NCBI GenBank assembly: GCA_021811235.1
Contig: JAJZPG010000011.1
Coordinates: 1 to 64,000 of the forward strand
Source of the DNA: Pseudomonadota bacterium
GTDB lineage: Bacteria > Pseudomonadota > Gammaproteobacteria > Burkholderiales > Thiobacillaceae
Length of the DNA: 64,000 nucleotides
Reading direction: 5' to 3'
Shown here: in pieces, positions 13,042 to 24,639 of the stretch
Position numbering within the stretch: the first letter of the stretch is position 1
Layout of the letters: each line of letters opens with the position of its first letter
The notes under the pieces: model-generated
Told to the model about the DNA's origin: nothing
Database searches by the model: none
What the model saw: the letters and a program-made list of their open reading frames with translations, nothing else
Program-made: the position numbers and the translations under genes

Positions 13042-14204
13042 AGCGCGGACTGGCGATGTTCCTGAGCTGCACGCTCATCACACCGGTCCATGCCGTCGGC
13101 CACCTGCCGTGGACCAGCGCCGCCGAGACTCACGACCTGGCCACCGAGGAAAAGAGCCTGTGGCAGGAAGCCGACGAATTCGACCGCGCCTTGGCGCGTG
13201 CCGGCAAGGTCAACAGCGACCCCGCCCTCACCGCCTATCTGCAAGGCATCATGGACCGGCTCTACCCGGAATTCAAGGGCCGCTTCACGGTGCGCCTGCT
13301 GAATGCCCAGCACATCAACGCGTTCGCCCTGCCCAACGGCAGCATCTACGTGAACGCCGGGCTGATTGCCCGTTTCGAGAACGAGGCCCAGCTCGCCACC
13401 GTGCTGGCGCACGAGGGCGCCCACTTCACTCACCGCCACTCGCTGCAGCAGGCCGAACGCGTACGCAACGCCGCGGCCTTTGCCTTGGTGGTCGCCATGC
13501 TGGGCGTGCCGCTGGTCGGTGATCTCGTTGCGCTGTCGTCGATGTTCGGCTTCTCGCGCGAGCACGAGCGCGAAGCCGACGCGATCGGCTATCAGCGCCT
13601 GGTGGCGGCCGGCTATGCGCCGCGCGAGACCATCCGCACCTTCGAGCACCTGCAGGCCGAGATCAAGGCCGCCGACATCAAGGAGCCCTTCTTCTTCGCC
13701 AGCCACCCCAAGCTGCAGGAACGCATCGACAGTTTCAGCGAACTGGCGAAGGACGCCAACAGCGGCGAGATCGCCCGCGAGCGCTTCGTCGAAACCACGG
13801 CAGCCCTGCGGCTGGCGTCGCTGGAGGCCGACCTTGCCGCCTATCGCTACCGGCAGATCATCCTGGTATTGAGCGATCCGGGGCATCGCCGCGAATATCC
13901 GCCCGAAGCCTCCTACTATCTGGGCGAAGCCTATCGCCTGCGCGGCGAAGCGGGGGATCTCGAGATCGCCGAGCGTGAATTCAACAGCGTGCTCGAAACC
14001 GCGCCGCAATTCGCCCCCGTCCACCGGGCGCTCGGCCTGCTCTGCTATCGACGCGGCGACATGGCACGCGCCGCCCCGTTGCTGCGCCGTTACCTCGAAC
14101 TCGCGCCCGCGGCCGTCGACCGCGGCCATATCGAGTTCTATCTCGGCACCGCGGAAAAACGCGAGGCCGCGCTTCCCGCTCAACCCCCGTCCGGCCCCAA
14201 CTAG
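13038..14204 (+). CDS. periplasmic M48 family zinc metalloprotease with TPR tail
   Basis: BepA/LoiP-like periplasmic protease. The ATG at 13038 overlaps the preceding stop and gives 388 residues, starting with a signal peptide (MKRGLAMFLSCTLITPVHA). The zinc site is HEGAH (HExxH) in VLAHEGAHFTHRH, and the third ligand lies in EREADAIGY. A hydrophobic stretch (ALVVAMLGVPLVGDLVALS) lies between them. The C-terminal ~120 residues are helical repeats (PPEASYYLGEAYRLRG, PVHRALGLLCYRRGD) of the TPR type, as in BepA. This implies a role in outer-membrane protein quality control. The upstream secreted protein is its likely partner. Confidence 0.92.
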   Translation: MKRGLAMFLSCTLITPVHAVGHLPWTSAAETHDLATEEKSLWQEADEFDRALARAGKVNSDPALTAYLQGIMDRLYPEFKGRFTVRLLNAQHINAFALPNGSIYVNAGLIARFENEAQLATVLAHEGAHFTHRHSLQQAERVRNAAAFALVVAMLGVPLVGDLVALSSMFGFSREHEREADAIGYQRLVAAGYAPRETIRTFEHLQAEIKAADIKEPFFFASHPKLQERIDSFSELAKDANSGEIARERFVETTAALRLASLEADLAAYRYRQIILVLSDPGHRREYPPEASYYLGEAYRLRGEAGDLEIAEREFNSVLETAPQFAPVHRALGLLCYRRGDMARAAPLLRRYLELAPAAVDRGHIEFYLGTAEKREAALPAQPPSGPN

Positions 14205-14211
14205 CGCCCGT

Positions 14212-15195
14212 ATGGAAATCATTTACCAACGCATCTTCGAATACACCCCGGACGCCCTGCTCGTCATCGATCCGGCCGGCCGCATCACCCTGGCCAACGC
14301 CCAGGCGGAGAGCCTGTTCGGCTACGACCGCAGCGAACTGATCGGCCAGCCTATCGAAATCCTGGTCCCGGCGCGCTTTGCCGGCAGCCATGTCCAGCAC
14401 CGTGCCCGCTTCCTGGCCGAAACGCATAGCCGTCCGATGGGTGCCGCCAGCGAGCTGTCCGCCCGCCGCAAGGACGGCAGCGAATTGCCCGTGGACATCA
14501 TGCTGAGTCCCATGATCGTGCAGGGCAACCATCTCGTCCTGTGCGTGGTGCGTGACATTACCGAGCGCAAGGCCGCGCAGGACGAACTGGCGCGACAGAC
14601 GGCCGAACTCCGCCAGCTGCATGCGGAACTGGAGCTGCTCGCCAAGCACGACGGCCTGACCGGCCTGTACAACTGGCGCGCCTTTTACGAGCACACCGGG
14701 CAGATGCTCAAAACCGCGCAGCGCCGCTGCGAAAGCGCCACCCTGCTGATCCTCGACCTGGATCACTTCAAGCAGATCAACGATAGCTACGGCCATGCCG
14801 AAGGCGACCGCGTATTGCAGGCGGTCGCCGCCACGCTCAAGGCGACGGCGCGGCAAACCGACATCGTGGCGCGCCACGGCGGCGAGGAGTTCGCCGTGGC
14901 CGCACTCGGGCTGAGCGAGGCCGAAAGCCTGGTGGCGGCGGAACGCCTGCGCAGCGCCATCGCCGCGATCGAAAACCTGAAATGCCCCATCACCGCCAGC
15001 ATCGGCGTCGCCACGCTGGAGCCAGGCGCCCCCCCGCAGGAGCCCTCCCGCTTGCTGGCCGAGTTGCTCGATCAGGCAGACCAGGCGCTCTACGCCGCCA
15101 AGCGCAATGGCAGAAACCAGGTCTGCCACTACACCGGGTTCATCCAGACGGACGCCGAGCAAGACGACAGCCCCGCACAGGAACACGCCTCATGA
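14212..15195 (+). CDS. PAS-GGDEF diguanylate cyclase
   Basis: Cytoplasmic c-di-GMP synthase with a sensing domain. The ATG at 14212 gives 327 residues. The frame is open further upstream but overlaps the protease gene. A PAS domain (residues ~5-120, GYDRSELIGQPIEILVP) with a PAC end (CVVRDITERKAAQDEL) leads into a short coiled coil and a GGDEF domain starting at LAKHDGLTGLYNW. The active site reads GGEEF. The product-inhibition I-site RQTD sits exactly five residues upstream, so feedback control is expected. No membrane segment is seen. The stop overlaps the next start, making a four-gene operon. Confidence 0.94.
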   Translation: MEIIYQRIFEYTPDALLVIDPAGRITLANAQAESLFGYDRSELIGQPIEILVPARFAGSHVQHRARFLAETHSRPMGAASELSARRKDGSELPVDIMLSPMIVQGNHLVLCVVRDITERKAAQDELARQTAELRQLHAELELLAKHDGLTGLYNWRAFYEHTGQMLKTAQRRCESATLLILDLDHFKQINDSYGHAEGDRVLQAVAATLKATARQTDIVARHGGEEFAVAALGLSEAESLVAAERLRSAIAAIENLKCPITASIGVATLEPGAPPQEPSRLLAELLDQADQALYAAKRNGRNQVCHYTGFIQTDAEQDDSPAQEHAS

Positions 15196-15749
15196 CCCTG
15201 CCCCACCGTTTCACCATCGGGCTCCTGCTCCTCGGCCTCGCGGCATGCACGCCGTGGACGCGGGTCGACCCGGGCAGCCGGACCGAAACCAAGCGCGACG
15301 ACTACACCCTGGAACTGCCCCTCGGCTGGGTCAAGCGCACCGCCAACATCAACGACTTCTTCGTCACCCGCGACGGCCCCGCGCTCAACTACATCGTCGT
15401 CAATCGCCAGCCCCACGACCGCAAGCTGCCCCACACCAAGCGGGAAACCCGGCCCGACATGCTGCCGCACGAGATCGCCGAACTCGCCATCGCCGAGTGG
15501 AAAAGCAGCGAAGCCACCGCCAATCTCGACGTGCTCTCCAACACCCCCGTCATGGTCGGCGGCCGCCCCGCCGCACGCGTGCACATCCGCTACAAGAACG
15601 ATCGCGGGCTGCCGATCGAGCGGGTCATGGTCGGCCTGGTCGACGCCAAAGGCCGGCTGTCGATCCAGTACGAAGCCCCGGCGATCGTCTATTTCCAACG
15701 CGGGCTGCCCGATTTCGAGGCGATGGTGGCCAGCGTGCGGTTCAGGTAA
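15192..15749 (+). CDS. putative lipoprotein of unknown function
   Basis: Small exported lipoprotein, not recognised further. The 185-residue protein starts at 15192 by overlapping the cyclase stop. It has a lipoprotein signal (LLLLGLAAC, lipobox LAAC) with Cys19-20 as the predicted lipidation site. The mature part has alternating strands, including DDYTLELPLGWVKR and RVHIRYKNDRGLPIERVMVG. This pattern resembles small periplasmic proteins that dampen stress or bind hydrophobic ligands, but no motif is decisive. It is the last gene of the operon; a palindromic terminator with a parS core follows 20 bases downstream. Confidence 0.82.
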   Translation: MTLPHRFTIGLLLLGLAACTPWTRVDPGSRTETKRDDYTLELPLGWVKRTANINDFFVTRDGPALNYIVVNRQPHDRKLPHTKRETRPDMLPHEIAELAIAEWKSSEATANLDVLSNTPVMVGGRPAARVHIRYKNDRGLPIERVMVGLVDAKGRLSIQYEAPAIVYFQRGLPDFEAMVASVRFR

Positions 15750-15768
15750 GACTAATCCCAGACATAAA

Positions 15769-15798
15769 AAAAGGGGGTTTCACGTGAAACCCCCTTTT
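15769..15798. terminator. bidirectional terminator palindrome with embedded parS
   Basis: A 30-base perfect palindrome made of A4-G5-TTTCAC and its mirror GTGAAA-C5-T4. It lies between two convergent genes: the lipoprotein ends at 15749 and rhlE ends at 15824. The G5/C5 stem with A and T runs on both sides is a bidirectional intrinsic terminator. Its centre, GGTTTCACGTGAAACC (15776-15791), matches the parS core at 14 of 16 positions. Both readings are visible in the sequence; whether ParB binds it is inference. Confidence 0.85.
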
Positions 15799-15823
15799 CC
15801 ATTGCCGGTGAACGGGCTGACGA

Positions 15824-17479
<1,656 letters not shown>

Positions 17480-17776
17480 GGCATTACCTTTTTCAGGGCG
17501 CGAATAGGCGCCGTCGACCTGGCCCAGGGGCGTCGGTCATTAAGAAATAACGATCGGATAAGGTCCGGCCGCGTCGAAAACATCGGCGCCAACCGCAAGA
17601 CTCGTCGCCGCACGCGGAACCGCGGCACAAAGAGAGGTCAGGGACGATGGGGCTGTGGAAACAGTCCCGAGGCTTGTAATGCGCCCTTCAGAAAGGGCTT
17701 AGCCTGCTGCTGCAAACACAACGCCCCGAACTATATCAGAAACTGCTGTTATTCCAGGATTTATTTTCGGCGCGGC
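17480..17776 (-). other. gene-free leader region upstream of rhlE
   Basis: There are 297 bases with no convincing gene on either strand between rhlE and the ABC exporter. On the minus strand a -10-like TATAGT lies near 17726-17735, which would give a 5' leader of roughly 240 bases with several short GC hairpins, for example GCCCTTTCTGAAGGGC. Long leaders before DEAD-box helicase genes often carry autoregulation or cold control. Nothing here matches a riboswitch that I recognise. Confidence 0.3.
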
Positions 17777-19552
17777 TCAGGCGTGATGATAGAGCTTGTG
17801 ATACAGCCCGCCTTTTTCGATCAGCTCGGCGTGGCCGCCCTCCTCCACCACGCGACCGCCCTCGAACACCAGGATGCGGTCGGCCTGCTTCACCGCCGAC
17901 AGGCGGTGGGCGATGATGAGGGTGGTGCGGCCGACGAGAAACGCGTGCATGGCCTGGTGCAGCCGGCGTTCGGTGTCGGTGTCGAGCGCGGACGTGGCCT
18001 CGTCGAGAATGACGATCTGCGGTTTGGCGACGATCATCCGCGCGATGGCCAGCCGCTGCCGCTGCCCCCCCGACAGCCGCACCCCCAGCCGTCCCACCAC
18101 GGTCTCGAGCCCATGCGGCAGCGCGGCGACGACGTCCTTCAGCTGAGCGATTTCCAGCGCCTGCCACAGCGTGGCGTCGTCGACCGCGCGGCCGAGCGTG
18201 AGGTTGGCGCGCACGCTGTCGTTGAACAGCACCGGATGCTGCAGCACCACGCCGACGTGCTCGCGCACGGTTTCCCAGCCGATCTCGGTCACCGGCACGT
18301 CGCCATACAGAATCCGCCCGGCCTTAATCGGATACAGCCCCAGCAACGCCTGCACCAGCGTCGACTTGCCGCCCCCCGAGGCACCCACCAGCGCGACCTT
18401 CTCGCCTGCCGCCACCGCCAGACTGACGTCGTCGAGCACCGTTTCGCCCTCCTCGTAGGCGAAGCTGACGTGCTCCAGCGCGATGCCGACCGTGGTCTGG
18501 CCGGAGAAGGGGTCGCGCAGCGCCGGATGCTGCGGCTCGTCGGCGAGCCCGAGCAGGGCATTGATGCGCCCCAGCGCGGCGTTGGCGGCATACCACGCGT
18601 ACTGCATGTTCACCAGTTCCTGCACCGGCGTCATCATGAACCAGAGGTAGCCGAACACCGCCAGCATCTCGCCGATCGACAGATCGGAGAACACCACCAT
18701 CAGCATCGCGCCGGCGCGGAAGGCGTCGAAGCCCGCCAGAAAGACGAAGAAGGAAATCCGGCTCATCGCGTCCGACTTCCATGCGAACGCCGCCGCATGC
18801 TGGCGGATGTCGGCGGCCTTCTCGGTCACCCGCGCGAGGTAATGCTTCTCGCGGTTCATCGCGCGGATCTGGGTCAGCGCGTCGAGCGTCTCGGCGAGCG
18901 TGTCCTGGAACGCCTCGAACGCGCGGTTCTCGAACTTCTTCAGGTCCTTCACCCGCTTGCCGAGCCGGGTGGAAAACAGGATCACCACCGGGTTCAGCAG
19001 CAGGATGAACAACGCCAGCTGCCAGTGCATCCAGAACAGCACCGCCGCGACGCCGACCAGCGTCAATACCGACACCACGAAACCCGAGATCGACGCGCCG
19101 AGGAAAGTATCGACGGCGTTGAGATCGGTGACGAAATGCGAGGTCACCCGGCCGGCGCCCACCGTTTCGAACTGCGACAACGCGATGCGCGACAGCCGGG
19201 ACAGCATGCGCACGCGGATGCGGTAGACGATTTCCTTCGCCAGGAGCGAGAAGCTGCGCCCCTGCCACACGTTGAGGAGGATCGCCGCCAGGCGCAAGCC
19301 GACCGTGAGCAGAAGCGCGGCGCCGATGAACAGCACCGGGCCGTGCCAGGTCGCGGGAAACCACGCACCGATGGCCTCGACCATCCTGCCCGGATGATGC
19401 AACAGCACCTCGTCGACCATCAGCGGCAGCAGCAGCGGCACCGGCACCGAGGCAACCACCGCCAGCAGCGCCGCCCCATTGGCCTGCAGCAAGCGTCCGC
19501 GATGCCTGCGAAGTTCGCCGAGTATGCCGCGCCAGGTCAGCATCGCGCTCAC
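17777..19552 (-). CDS. ABC transporter, fused permease and ATPase (MsbA-like)
   Basis: Half-size exporter with a six-helix membrane domain (residues ~20-310) fused to an ATPase domain (~345-591). It would act as a homodimer in the inner membrane. Motifs are Walker [13 protein letters not shown], the signature [13 protein letters not shown] and Walker [12 protein letters not shown], with the downstream His in IAHRLSAV. The 591 residues fit lipid or drug exporters. The substrate cannot be told from sequence. The start overlaps the mnmE stop by 4 bases (ATGA). This gene is not part of the usual rpmH-rnpA-yidC-mnmE cluster and looks like a lineage-specific addition to its end. Confidence 0.92.
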   Translation of the reverse strand: MSAMLTWRGILGELRRHRGRLLQANGAALLAVVASVPVPLLLPLMVDEVLLHHPGRMVEAIGAWFPATWHGPVLFIGAALLLTVGLRLAAILLNVWQGRSFSLLAKEIVYRIRVRMLSRLSRIALSQFETVGAGRVTSHFVTDLNAVDTFLGASISGFVVSVLTLVGVAAVLFWMHWQLALFILLLNPVVILFSTRLGKRVKDLKKFENRAFEAFQDTLAETLDALTQIRAMNREKHYLARVTEKAADIRQHAAAFAWKSDAMSRISFFVFLAGFDAFRAGAMLMVVFSDLSIGEMLAVFGYLWFMMTPVQELVNMQYAWYAANAALGRINALLGLADEPQHPALRDPFSGQTTVGIALEHVSFAYEEGETVLDDVSLAVAAGEKVALVGASGGGKSTLVQALLGLYPIKAGRILYGDVPVTEIGWETVREHVGVVLQHPVLFNDSVRANLTLGRAVDDATLWQALEIAQLKDVVAALPHGLETVVGRLGVRLSGGQRQRLAIARMIVAKPQIVILDEATSALDTDTERRLHQAMHAFLVGRTTLIIAHRLSAVKQADRILVFEGGRVVEEGGHAELIEKGGLYHKLYHHA

Positions 19553-20886
19553 TTGCCGATGCAGAAGGAACTGAAGATTTCGCCGAGCAGGTCGTCGGCC
19601 GTGAATTCGCCGGTGATCTCCGACAGCGCGGCCTGCGCCAGCCGCAATTCCTCGGCGAACAGCTCGAGCTGTGCGGTCGACGCACGCGCGGCGGAGAGAT
19701 GGGTCGCCGCGCGGCCGAGCGCATCGAGATGCCGCGTACGCGCCATGAATGCGCCCTCGCCCGCCGCCCGCCAGCCGGCGGCTTCGAGCAGCTTCGTGCG
19801 CAGCAACTCGACACCGGCGCCGGTCCTGGCCGACAGCCAGATCTCGTCGCCCGCCACGCGCGGCGCTTCGCCGGTGACGTCGATCTTGTTGTGGATCGTC
19901 AAGCGCACGATCTGCGGCAGGCGCGCGAGGATGGCGGTTTCTTCACCGCCCAGGCCGTGTGCCGCGTCCACCAGCAGCAGCGCGACGTCGGCCTTTTCCA
20001 CCGCCGCCCAGGTTCGTGCGATGCCGAGCCTCTCGACCGCATCGTCGGTCTCACGCAGGCCCGCGGTATCGACGACGTGCAACGGCACCCCCTGGATCTG
20101 GATCGCCTCGCGCACGGTGTCGCGCGTGGTGCCCGCAATCTCCGTGACGATCGCCGCCTCGAAGCCGGCCAGTTGGTTCAACAGGCTCGACTTGCCGACG
20201 TTGGGCTGGCCGATCAGCACCACCGTCAGGCCCTCGCGCAACAACGCCCCCTGGCGTGCCTGCGCCCGCACCGCGGCAAGGCTGGCGTCGAGCGCATCGA
20301 GCCGGCCGAAGGCATCGGCCTGCTTGAGGAAATCGATTTCTTCTTCGGGAAAGTCGAGCGTGGCTTCGACCAGCATGCGCAGGCGGGTCAAGCCCTCGAC
20401 GAGCTCGGCGATGCGGGCAGAAAAAACGCCCGCCAGCGAACGCACCGCCGAGCGGGCGGCTTCGTTCGACGCAGCGTCGATCAGGTCGGCCACCGCCTCG
20501 GCCTGCGCCAGATCGAGCTTGCCGTTGAGGAAGGCGCGGCGGGAAAACTCGCCGGGCTCGGCGAGCCGCGCCCCGAGCTCGATGCAGCGCCGCAGCACGA
20601 GATCGAGTACCACCGGCCCGCCATGGCCCTGCAATTCGAGCACATGCTCGCCGGTGAACGAATGCGGCGCGGCGAAATAGAGCGCGATGCCTTCGTCGAG
20701 CACCTCGCCCGCGGCATCGAGAAAACGGTTGAATGTGGCGCGGCGCGGCGCGGGGACACGCCCGAGGATCGCCGTGGCGAGCGGAGCGACGTCCGCTCCC
20801 GACACCCGCACCACCCCCACCCCGCCGCGTCCGGGCGCGGTGGCGATGGCCGCGATCAGGTCAGGCTTTGCCGGCGGGCTTGCCAC
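19549..20886 (-). CDS. mnmE: tRNA modification GTPase MnmE
   Basis: Potassium-activated dimeric GTPase that works with MnmG to modify wobble uridine 34. It has 445 residues from a GTG at 20886. This start overlaps the yidC 3' end by 26 bases and puts the family motif [12 protein letters not shown] at residue ~19. The N-terminal tetrahydrofolate-binding domain is followed by the inserted G domain with [12 protein letters not shown] (G1), DTAGLRE (G3) and NKID (G4). The protein ends with the essential C-terminal CIGK, whose cysteine is catalytic in the family. No ATG is available near the start. Confidence 0.96.
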   Translation of the reverse strand: MASPPAKPDLIAAIATAPGRGGVGVVRVSGADVAPLATAILGRVPAPRRATFNRFLDAAGEVLDEGIALYFAAPHSFTGEHVLELQGHGGPVVLDLVLRRCIELGARLAEPGEFSRRAFLNGKLDLAQAEAVADLIDAASNEAARSAVRSLAGVFSARIAELVEGLTRLRMLVEATLDFPEEEIDFLKQADAFGRLDALDASLAAVRAQARQGALLREGLTVVLIGQPNVGKSSLLNQLAGFEAAIVTEIAGTTRDTVREAIQIQGVPLHVVDTAGLRETDDAVERLGIARTWAAVEKADVALLLVDAAHGLGGEETAILARLPQIVRLTIHNKIDVTGEAPRVAGDEIWLSARTGAGVELLRTKLLEAAGWRAAGEGAFMARTRHLDALGRAATHLSAARASTAQLELFAEELRLAQAALSEITGEFTADDLLGEIFSSFCIGK

Positions 20887-22498
20887 CGCCCTCGACCTGC
20901 TTGTTGATTGCCCACTGCTGCGCGATCGACAGGATGTTGTTGACCACCCAATACAGCACCAGGCCGGCCGGGAAGAATACGAACATCACGGTGAAGGCGA
21001 CCGGCATGATCATCATGATCTTCGCCTGCATCGGATCCATCGGCTGCGGGTTGAGCTTGACCTGCAGGATCGAGGTGATGCCCATCACGATCGGCAGGAT
21101 GAACCACGGGTCCGGCGCGGTCAGGTCGGTGATCCAGCCCAGCCACGGCGCGCCGCGCATCTCGACCGCCGCCAGCAGCACCCAGTACAGCGCGATGAAC
21201 ACCGGAATCTGGATCAGGATCGGCAGGCAGCCGCCGAGCGGATTGATCTTCTCGGTCTTGTACATCTCGGCCATCGCCTGATGCAGCTTGGCGCGGTCGT
21301 CGCCGTAGGTTTCCTTCAGCTGCTGCAGCCGCGGCGTCAGCTTCTTCATCTTGGCCATCGACTTGTAGCCCGCGGCCGACAGCGGGTACAGCGCGAGCTT
21401 CAGGAAAATGGTCAGGATGATGATGGCCCAGCCCCAATTGCCGACGATGCGCTCGATCTTTTCCAGCGACCAGAAGATCGGGTAGGCCAGCGGCGTCAGC
21501 CAGCCGTAGTCACGCGCCAGTTCCAGGCCGGGGGCGGTCTTTTCGAGTACCGTCTGCACCTGCGGACCCGCGTACAGCGGGACGGTGAAGGTCTTTTGCT
21601 GGCCGGGAGCGAGCATGCCTTCGGCCAGGATCACCCCGGCGGAATACAGGCCGTCGCCCAGCGCGCGGGTGTAGTACTCGCGCTTGACGCTGCCTTCCGG
21701 CAGCCAGGCCGACACGAAGTGATGCTGGATCATCCCCACCCAGCCGTTGCTGGCGGTTTTCTCGAACTCGGTCTTGCCATCCTGAATGTCGGTAAAGGCG
21801 ACTTTCTGGAATTTCTTGGCATCCGTGTAGAAAACCGGGCCGGTGTAGGTATGGATGAAGAACGATTCCCCGCGCGGCGCCTGGCCATGGCGGGTGAACT
21901 GGAAATAGGGGGTGAGTTCGACGGGCTGGGTGCCGCCGTTGACGACCCGGGTGCGCACGGCGACCTGATAGCTGCCGCGTTTGAAGATGTAGGTCTTCTC
22001 GACGCGCACGCCGGTGGCGGGATCGTTCCACACCAGCGGGATCTCCAGCCGGGCGGCGCCGCCCGCCAGGCGATAGGTGCCGGGGTTGAGCTCGAACACG
22101 CTGCGATGCGTCGGCAGGTTCTTCCCGATCAGGCCGCTTTGCGCCAGATAGGGCCGGGTCCGGCTGTCCTCGAACAGCGTGAATGTCTGGTTCTTGTCTT
22201 CGCTTTCGCGATAGGCCAGCAGTTGCAGCTGGCGCAGATCGCCGCCGTTGGCGTCGATGACGGCACGCAGCACGTCGGTTTCCACCAGCGCACGCGCGCC
22301 CTTGGCAAGTCCGCCCTGTCCCGGCGCCGCGGCGGGCGCGTTGAGCGCCTGGCTGGGCGTGGGCGCTGCGCTGCCGGCCGGCGTGCTGGCTGCCGTGGGT
22401 ACCGTAGGGGCCGGCGCATGCTTGTCCTGCCAGGCTTCCCACAGCAAAAGAAGCGAGAAGGAAAAGACGATGAAAAGAATCAGCCGCTGGTTATCCAT
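20861..22498 (-). CDS. yidC: membrane protein insertase YidC
   Basis: Inserts and folds inner-membrane proteins, alone or with SecYEG. The c subunit of the nearby ATP synthase is a classical client of the family. The 545 residues have an N-terminal helix ([20 protein letters not shown]) and a large periplasmic beta-sandwich P1 domain (residues ~50-340). The conserved five-helix core follows, with [20 protein letters not shown] and [20 protein letters not shown]. The start lies only 14 bases after the rnpA stop, leaving no room for the yidD gene usually found here. Confidence 0.97.
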   Translation of the reverse strand: MDNQRLILFIVFSFSLLLLWEAWQDKHAPAPTVPTAASTPAGSAAPTPSQALNAPAAAPGQGGLAKGARALVETDVLRAVIDANGGDLRQLQLLAYRESEDKNQTFTLFEDSRTRPYLAQSGLIGKNLPTHRSVFELNPGTYRLAGGAARLEIPLVWNDPATGVRVEKTYIFKRGSYQVAVRTRVVNGGTQPVELTPYFQFTRHGQAPRGESFFIHTYTGPVFYTDAKKFQKVAFTDIQDGKTEFEKTASNGWVGMIQHHFVSAWLPEGSVKREYYTRALGDGLYSAGVILAEGMLAPGQQKTFTVPLYAGPQVQTVLEKTAPGLELARDYGWLTPLAYPIFWSLEKIERIVGNWGWAIIILTIFLKLALYPLSAAGYKSMAKMKKLTPRLQQLKETYGDDRAKLHQAMAEMYKTEKINPLGGCLPILIQIPVFIALYWVLLAAVEMRGAPWLGWITDLTAPDPWFILPIVMGITSILQVKLNPQPMDPMQAKIMMIMPVAFTVMFVFFPAGLVLYWVVNNILSIAQQWAINKQVEGGGKPAGKA

Positions 22499-22512
22499 GA
22501 GACAGGACGCGT

Positions 22513-22893
22513 TTAGTTGGAAGAGAGGTCCGGCGCTGCTTCACCTGCCGGTGCGGTCGGCCATTTTGCCATGGCGCGCTGGCCGGCTCGTTGAAACGTG
22601 CGTGACAAATCGCGCGCCTCGTCGCCCGGAACCGGCTTGACGATCAGGCGAACGACAAAATCGCAGGCGGGCAGCTGCGGCAAGACCTGCCGGAAGCTTT
22701 CGCGCACGCAGCGCTTGACGCGGTTGCGGTCCACTGCGCGCGCAAGCAGGCGCTTGGCGATCACCATGCCCAAGCGAGGATGGCCCACCGCGTTGGGACG
22801 CGCCATCACGATCAAATAATCCGTCCGGGCGCGCTGGTTGTCGGCAAACACCCGGTCGAAATCGGCCTTGGCGACGAGGCGCGCATCATGCAT
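22513..22893 (-). CDS. rnpA: ribonuclease P protein component
   Basis: Basic protein cofactor of RNase P, which trims the 5' leader of precursor tRNAs. The ATG at 22893 gives 126 residues (MHDARLVAKADFDRVF). Candidate starts a few codons upstream, including an in-frame GTG, cannot be excluded. The family signature RNRVKRCVRES is intact at residues ~56-66, with conserved aromatic and basic residues around DYLIVMARPN. It lies 38 bases downstream of rpmH and is transcribed from the strong promoter there. Confidence 0.95.
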   Translation of the reverse strand: MHDARLVAKADFDRVFADNQRARTDYLIVMARPNAVGHPRLGMVIAKRLLARAVDRNRVKRCVRESFRQVLPQLPACDFVVRLIVKPVPGDEARDLSRTFQRAGQRAMAKWPTAPAGEAAPDLSSN

Positions 22894-22931
22894 GCGCACG
22901 CCGCCTGCTGCTTTGCCTGAATGCCCGACGG

Positions 22932-23066
22932 TCAGACAGCCAGACGCGCGCGGCCTTTGGCGCGGCGCGCATTGATCACGGCACGGCCGGCCTTGGTTTT
23001 CATGCGGGCGCGGAAACCGTGGGTACGCTTGCGGCGGACGGTGGAGGGCTGGTAAGTGCGTTTCAT
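22932..23066 (-). CDS. rpmH: ribosomal protein L34 (bL34)
   Basis: Component of the 50S ribosomal subunit. The 44-residue protein [20 protein letters not shown] (and onward) is the canonical L34 and is complete. The start at 23066 has an AAAGGA site 5-8 bases upstream, so the longer open frame to 23126 is not used. It is the first gene of the rpmH-rnpA-yidC-mnmE operon and diverges from dnaA, the textbook arrangement at a bacterial origin. Confidence 0.98.
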   Translation of the reverse strand: MKRTYQPSTVRRKRTHGFRARMKTKAGRAVINARRAKGRARLAV

Positions 23067-23148
23067 GGCGTATCCTTTCTGGCTGGGACCAGTCCTGCCC
23101 TGCGGGTGCGGGCGGACCAAACACAAAAAATCTGTTGAAAAACCGCGT

Positions 23149-23178
23149 ATTAGACCCGCCCGCCCCGGGGGATGTCAA
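23149..23178 (-). promoter_or_regulatory. sigma70 promoter of the rpmH operon
   Basis: On the minus strand a perfect -35 TTGACA (23173-23178) and a -10 TCTAAT (23149-23154) are spaced 18 bases apart, 80 bases upstream of the rpmH start. The GC-rich spacer just before the -10 box is typical of growth-rate-controlled promoters. Confidence 0.75.
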
Positions 23179-23219
23179 GTTCGGGCCGCACCCCCCGCCA
23201 GCCGGGCGGACATCAGGCC

Positions 23220-23228
23220 TGTGGATAA
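23220..23228 (-). promoter_or_regulatory. DnaA box upstream of dnaA
   Basis: TGTGGATAA on the plus strand is a perfect TTATCCACA DnaA box on the minus strand. It is in the divergent rpmH-dnaA gap, 37 bases before the first possible dnaA start. It could serve dnaA autoregulation or be an outlying part of the origin. Confidence 0.75.
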
Positions 23229-23295
23229 CCTCGTCGAAGGGGAGTAAGATTCGCGCTCGAATCCCATGCAGCTTCCCGCCCCCCGCCACACGACT

Positions 23296-24639
23296 ATGGA
23301 TTCCTTCTGGGACCTTTGCCAAGAGCGCTTTCGCGCCAATCTGACCCAGCAGCAATTCAGTACCTGGATCAAGCCCCTGGTGTTTGACGACGCCGATGGC
23401 GAAGTGCGCATCCTGGCGCCCAACCATTTCGTGATGGACTGGGTACGCGAGAAGTTCGCCGAGCACATCGACGGCTGGGCCCAGGAGTTCTACGCGCATC
23501 CCGTCACTATCACCTATGCGCTGGGCAAGAAGCCGGTGGCACCGAAACCGGCCGCCGCCCCCGTCTCCACCGCGCTCCCCGCGACGTCGCCGGCCAATGC
23601 CGTTGCGCCAAGCCAGAGCGGCATGCGCATCAATCCCGCCTTCACCTTCGACAATTTCGTTTCCGGGCGTGCCAACCAGCTGGCCCGCGCCGCCGCGCTG
23701 CAGATCGCCGACAACCCCGGCATCGCCTACAACCCGCTGTTCGTCTACGGCGGCGTCGGCCTGGGCAAGACCCATCTCTTGCAGGCCATCGGCAACACCG
23801 TGCGCCAGGCCAACCCGGACGCGCGCATCAGCTACATCCACGCCAACGATTACGTCGACGACGTCGTCAAGGCCTACCTCAACAAGCAGTTCGACGACCT
23901 CAAGCGGCGCTACATGTCGCTCGACCTGCTCCTGATCGACGACATCCAGTTCCTCGCCAAGAAAGACCGCACCCAGGAAGAGTTCTTCTACGTCTTCAAC
24001 TCGCTGATCGAGAACAAGAAGCAGATCGTCATCACCTGCGATACCTTCCCAAAGGAGATCAGCGGCCTCGACGACCGCCTGAAATCCCGCTTCGCCTGGG
24101 GCCTGACGGTGGCGGTCGAACCGCCCGAACTGGAAATGCGGGTGGCGATCCTGCTCGCCAAGGCGCAGGCTGAAAACGTCAAGCTCGACGAGAACGTCGC
24201 CTTCTTCATCGCCAAGCAGGTGCGCTCCAACGTGCGCGAACTCGAAGGCGCGCTCAAGCGGGTGATCGCGTTCTCGCGCTTCCACGAAAAACCGATCACC
24301 ATGGAACTGGTGAAGGAGGCGCTGCGCGACCTGATCGCCTCGACCTCGCGTATCGTGTCGATCGAGAATATCCAGAAAACCGTCGCCGACTTCTACAAGA
24401 TCAAGGTTGCCGACATGTTTTCCAAGAAGCGCACCCGCAACCTGGCGCGCCCCCGCCAGATCGCGATGGCGCTGGCGAAGGAGCTCACCAACCAGAGCCT
24501 GCCGGAGATCGGCGAATCGTTTGGCGGGCGCGACCACACCACGGTGATCCACGCCTGCCGCAAGGTGGCCGAGTTGCGCGAGACCGAAGCCGACATCGGC
24601 CGCGATTATCTGGTGTTATTACAAAGCCTGACAGGCTGA
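23296..24639 (+). CDS. dnaA: chromosomal replication initiator DnaA
   Basis: AAA+ initiator that binds DnaA boxes and melts oriC. I place the start at 23296 ([20 protein letters not shown]), giving 447 residues and matching the usual N-terminus. An in-frame ATG at 23266 would add ten residues ([10 protein letters not shown]). Neither has a well-placed ribosome site. Domain I (residues ~1-85) is followed by a short Pro/Ala linker. The AAA+ core has Walker [17 protein letters not shown] and Walker [12 protein letters not shown], and domain IV carries the DNA-binding signature [15 protein letters not shown]. DnaA boxes flank it on both sides. Confidence 0.97.
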   Translation: MDSFWDLCQERFRANLTQQQFSTWIKPLVFDDADGEVRILAPNHFVMDWVREKFAEHIDGWAQEFYAHPVTITYALGKKPVAPKPAAAPVSTALPATSPANAVAPSQSGMRINPAFTFDNFVSGRANQLARAAALQIADNPGIAYNPLFVYGGVGLGKTHLLQAIGNTVRQANPDARISYIHANDYVDDVVKAYLNKQFDDLKRRYMSLDLLLIDDIQFLAKKDRTQEEFFYVFNSLIENKKQIVITCDTFPKEISGLDDRLKSRFAWGLTVAVEPPELEMRVAILLAKAQAENVKLDENVAFFIAKQVRSNVRELEGALKRVIAFSRFHEKPITMELVKEALRDLIASTSRIVSIENIQKTVADFYKIKVADMFSKKRTRNLARPRQIAMALAKELTNQSLPEIGESFGGRDHTTVIHACRKVAELRETEADIGRDYLVLLQSLTG

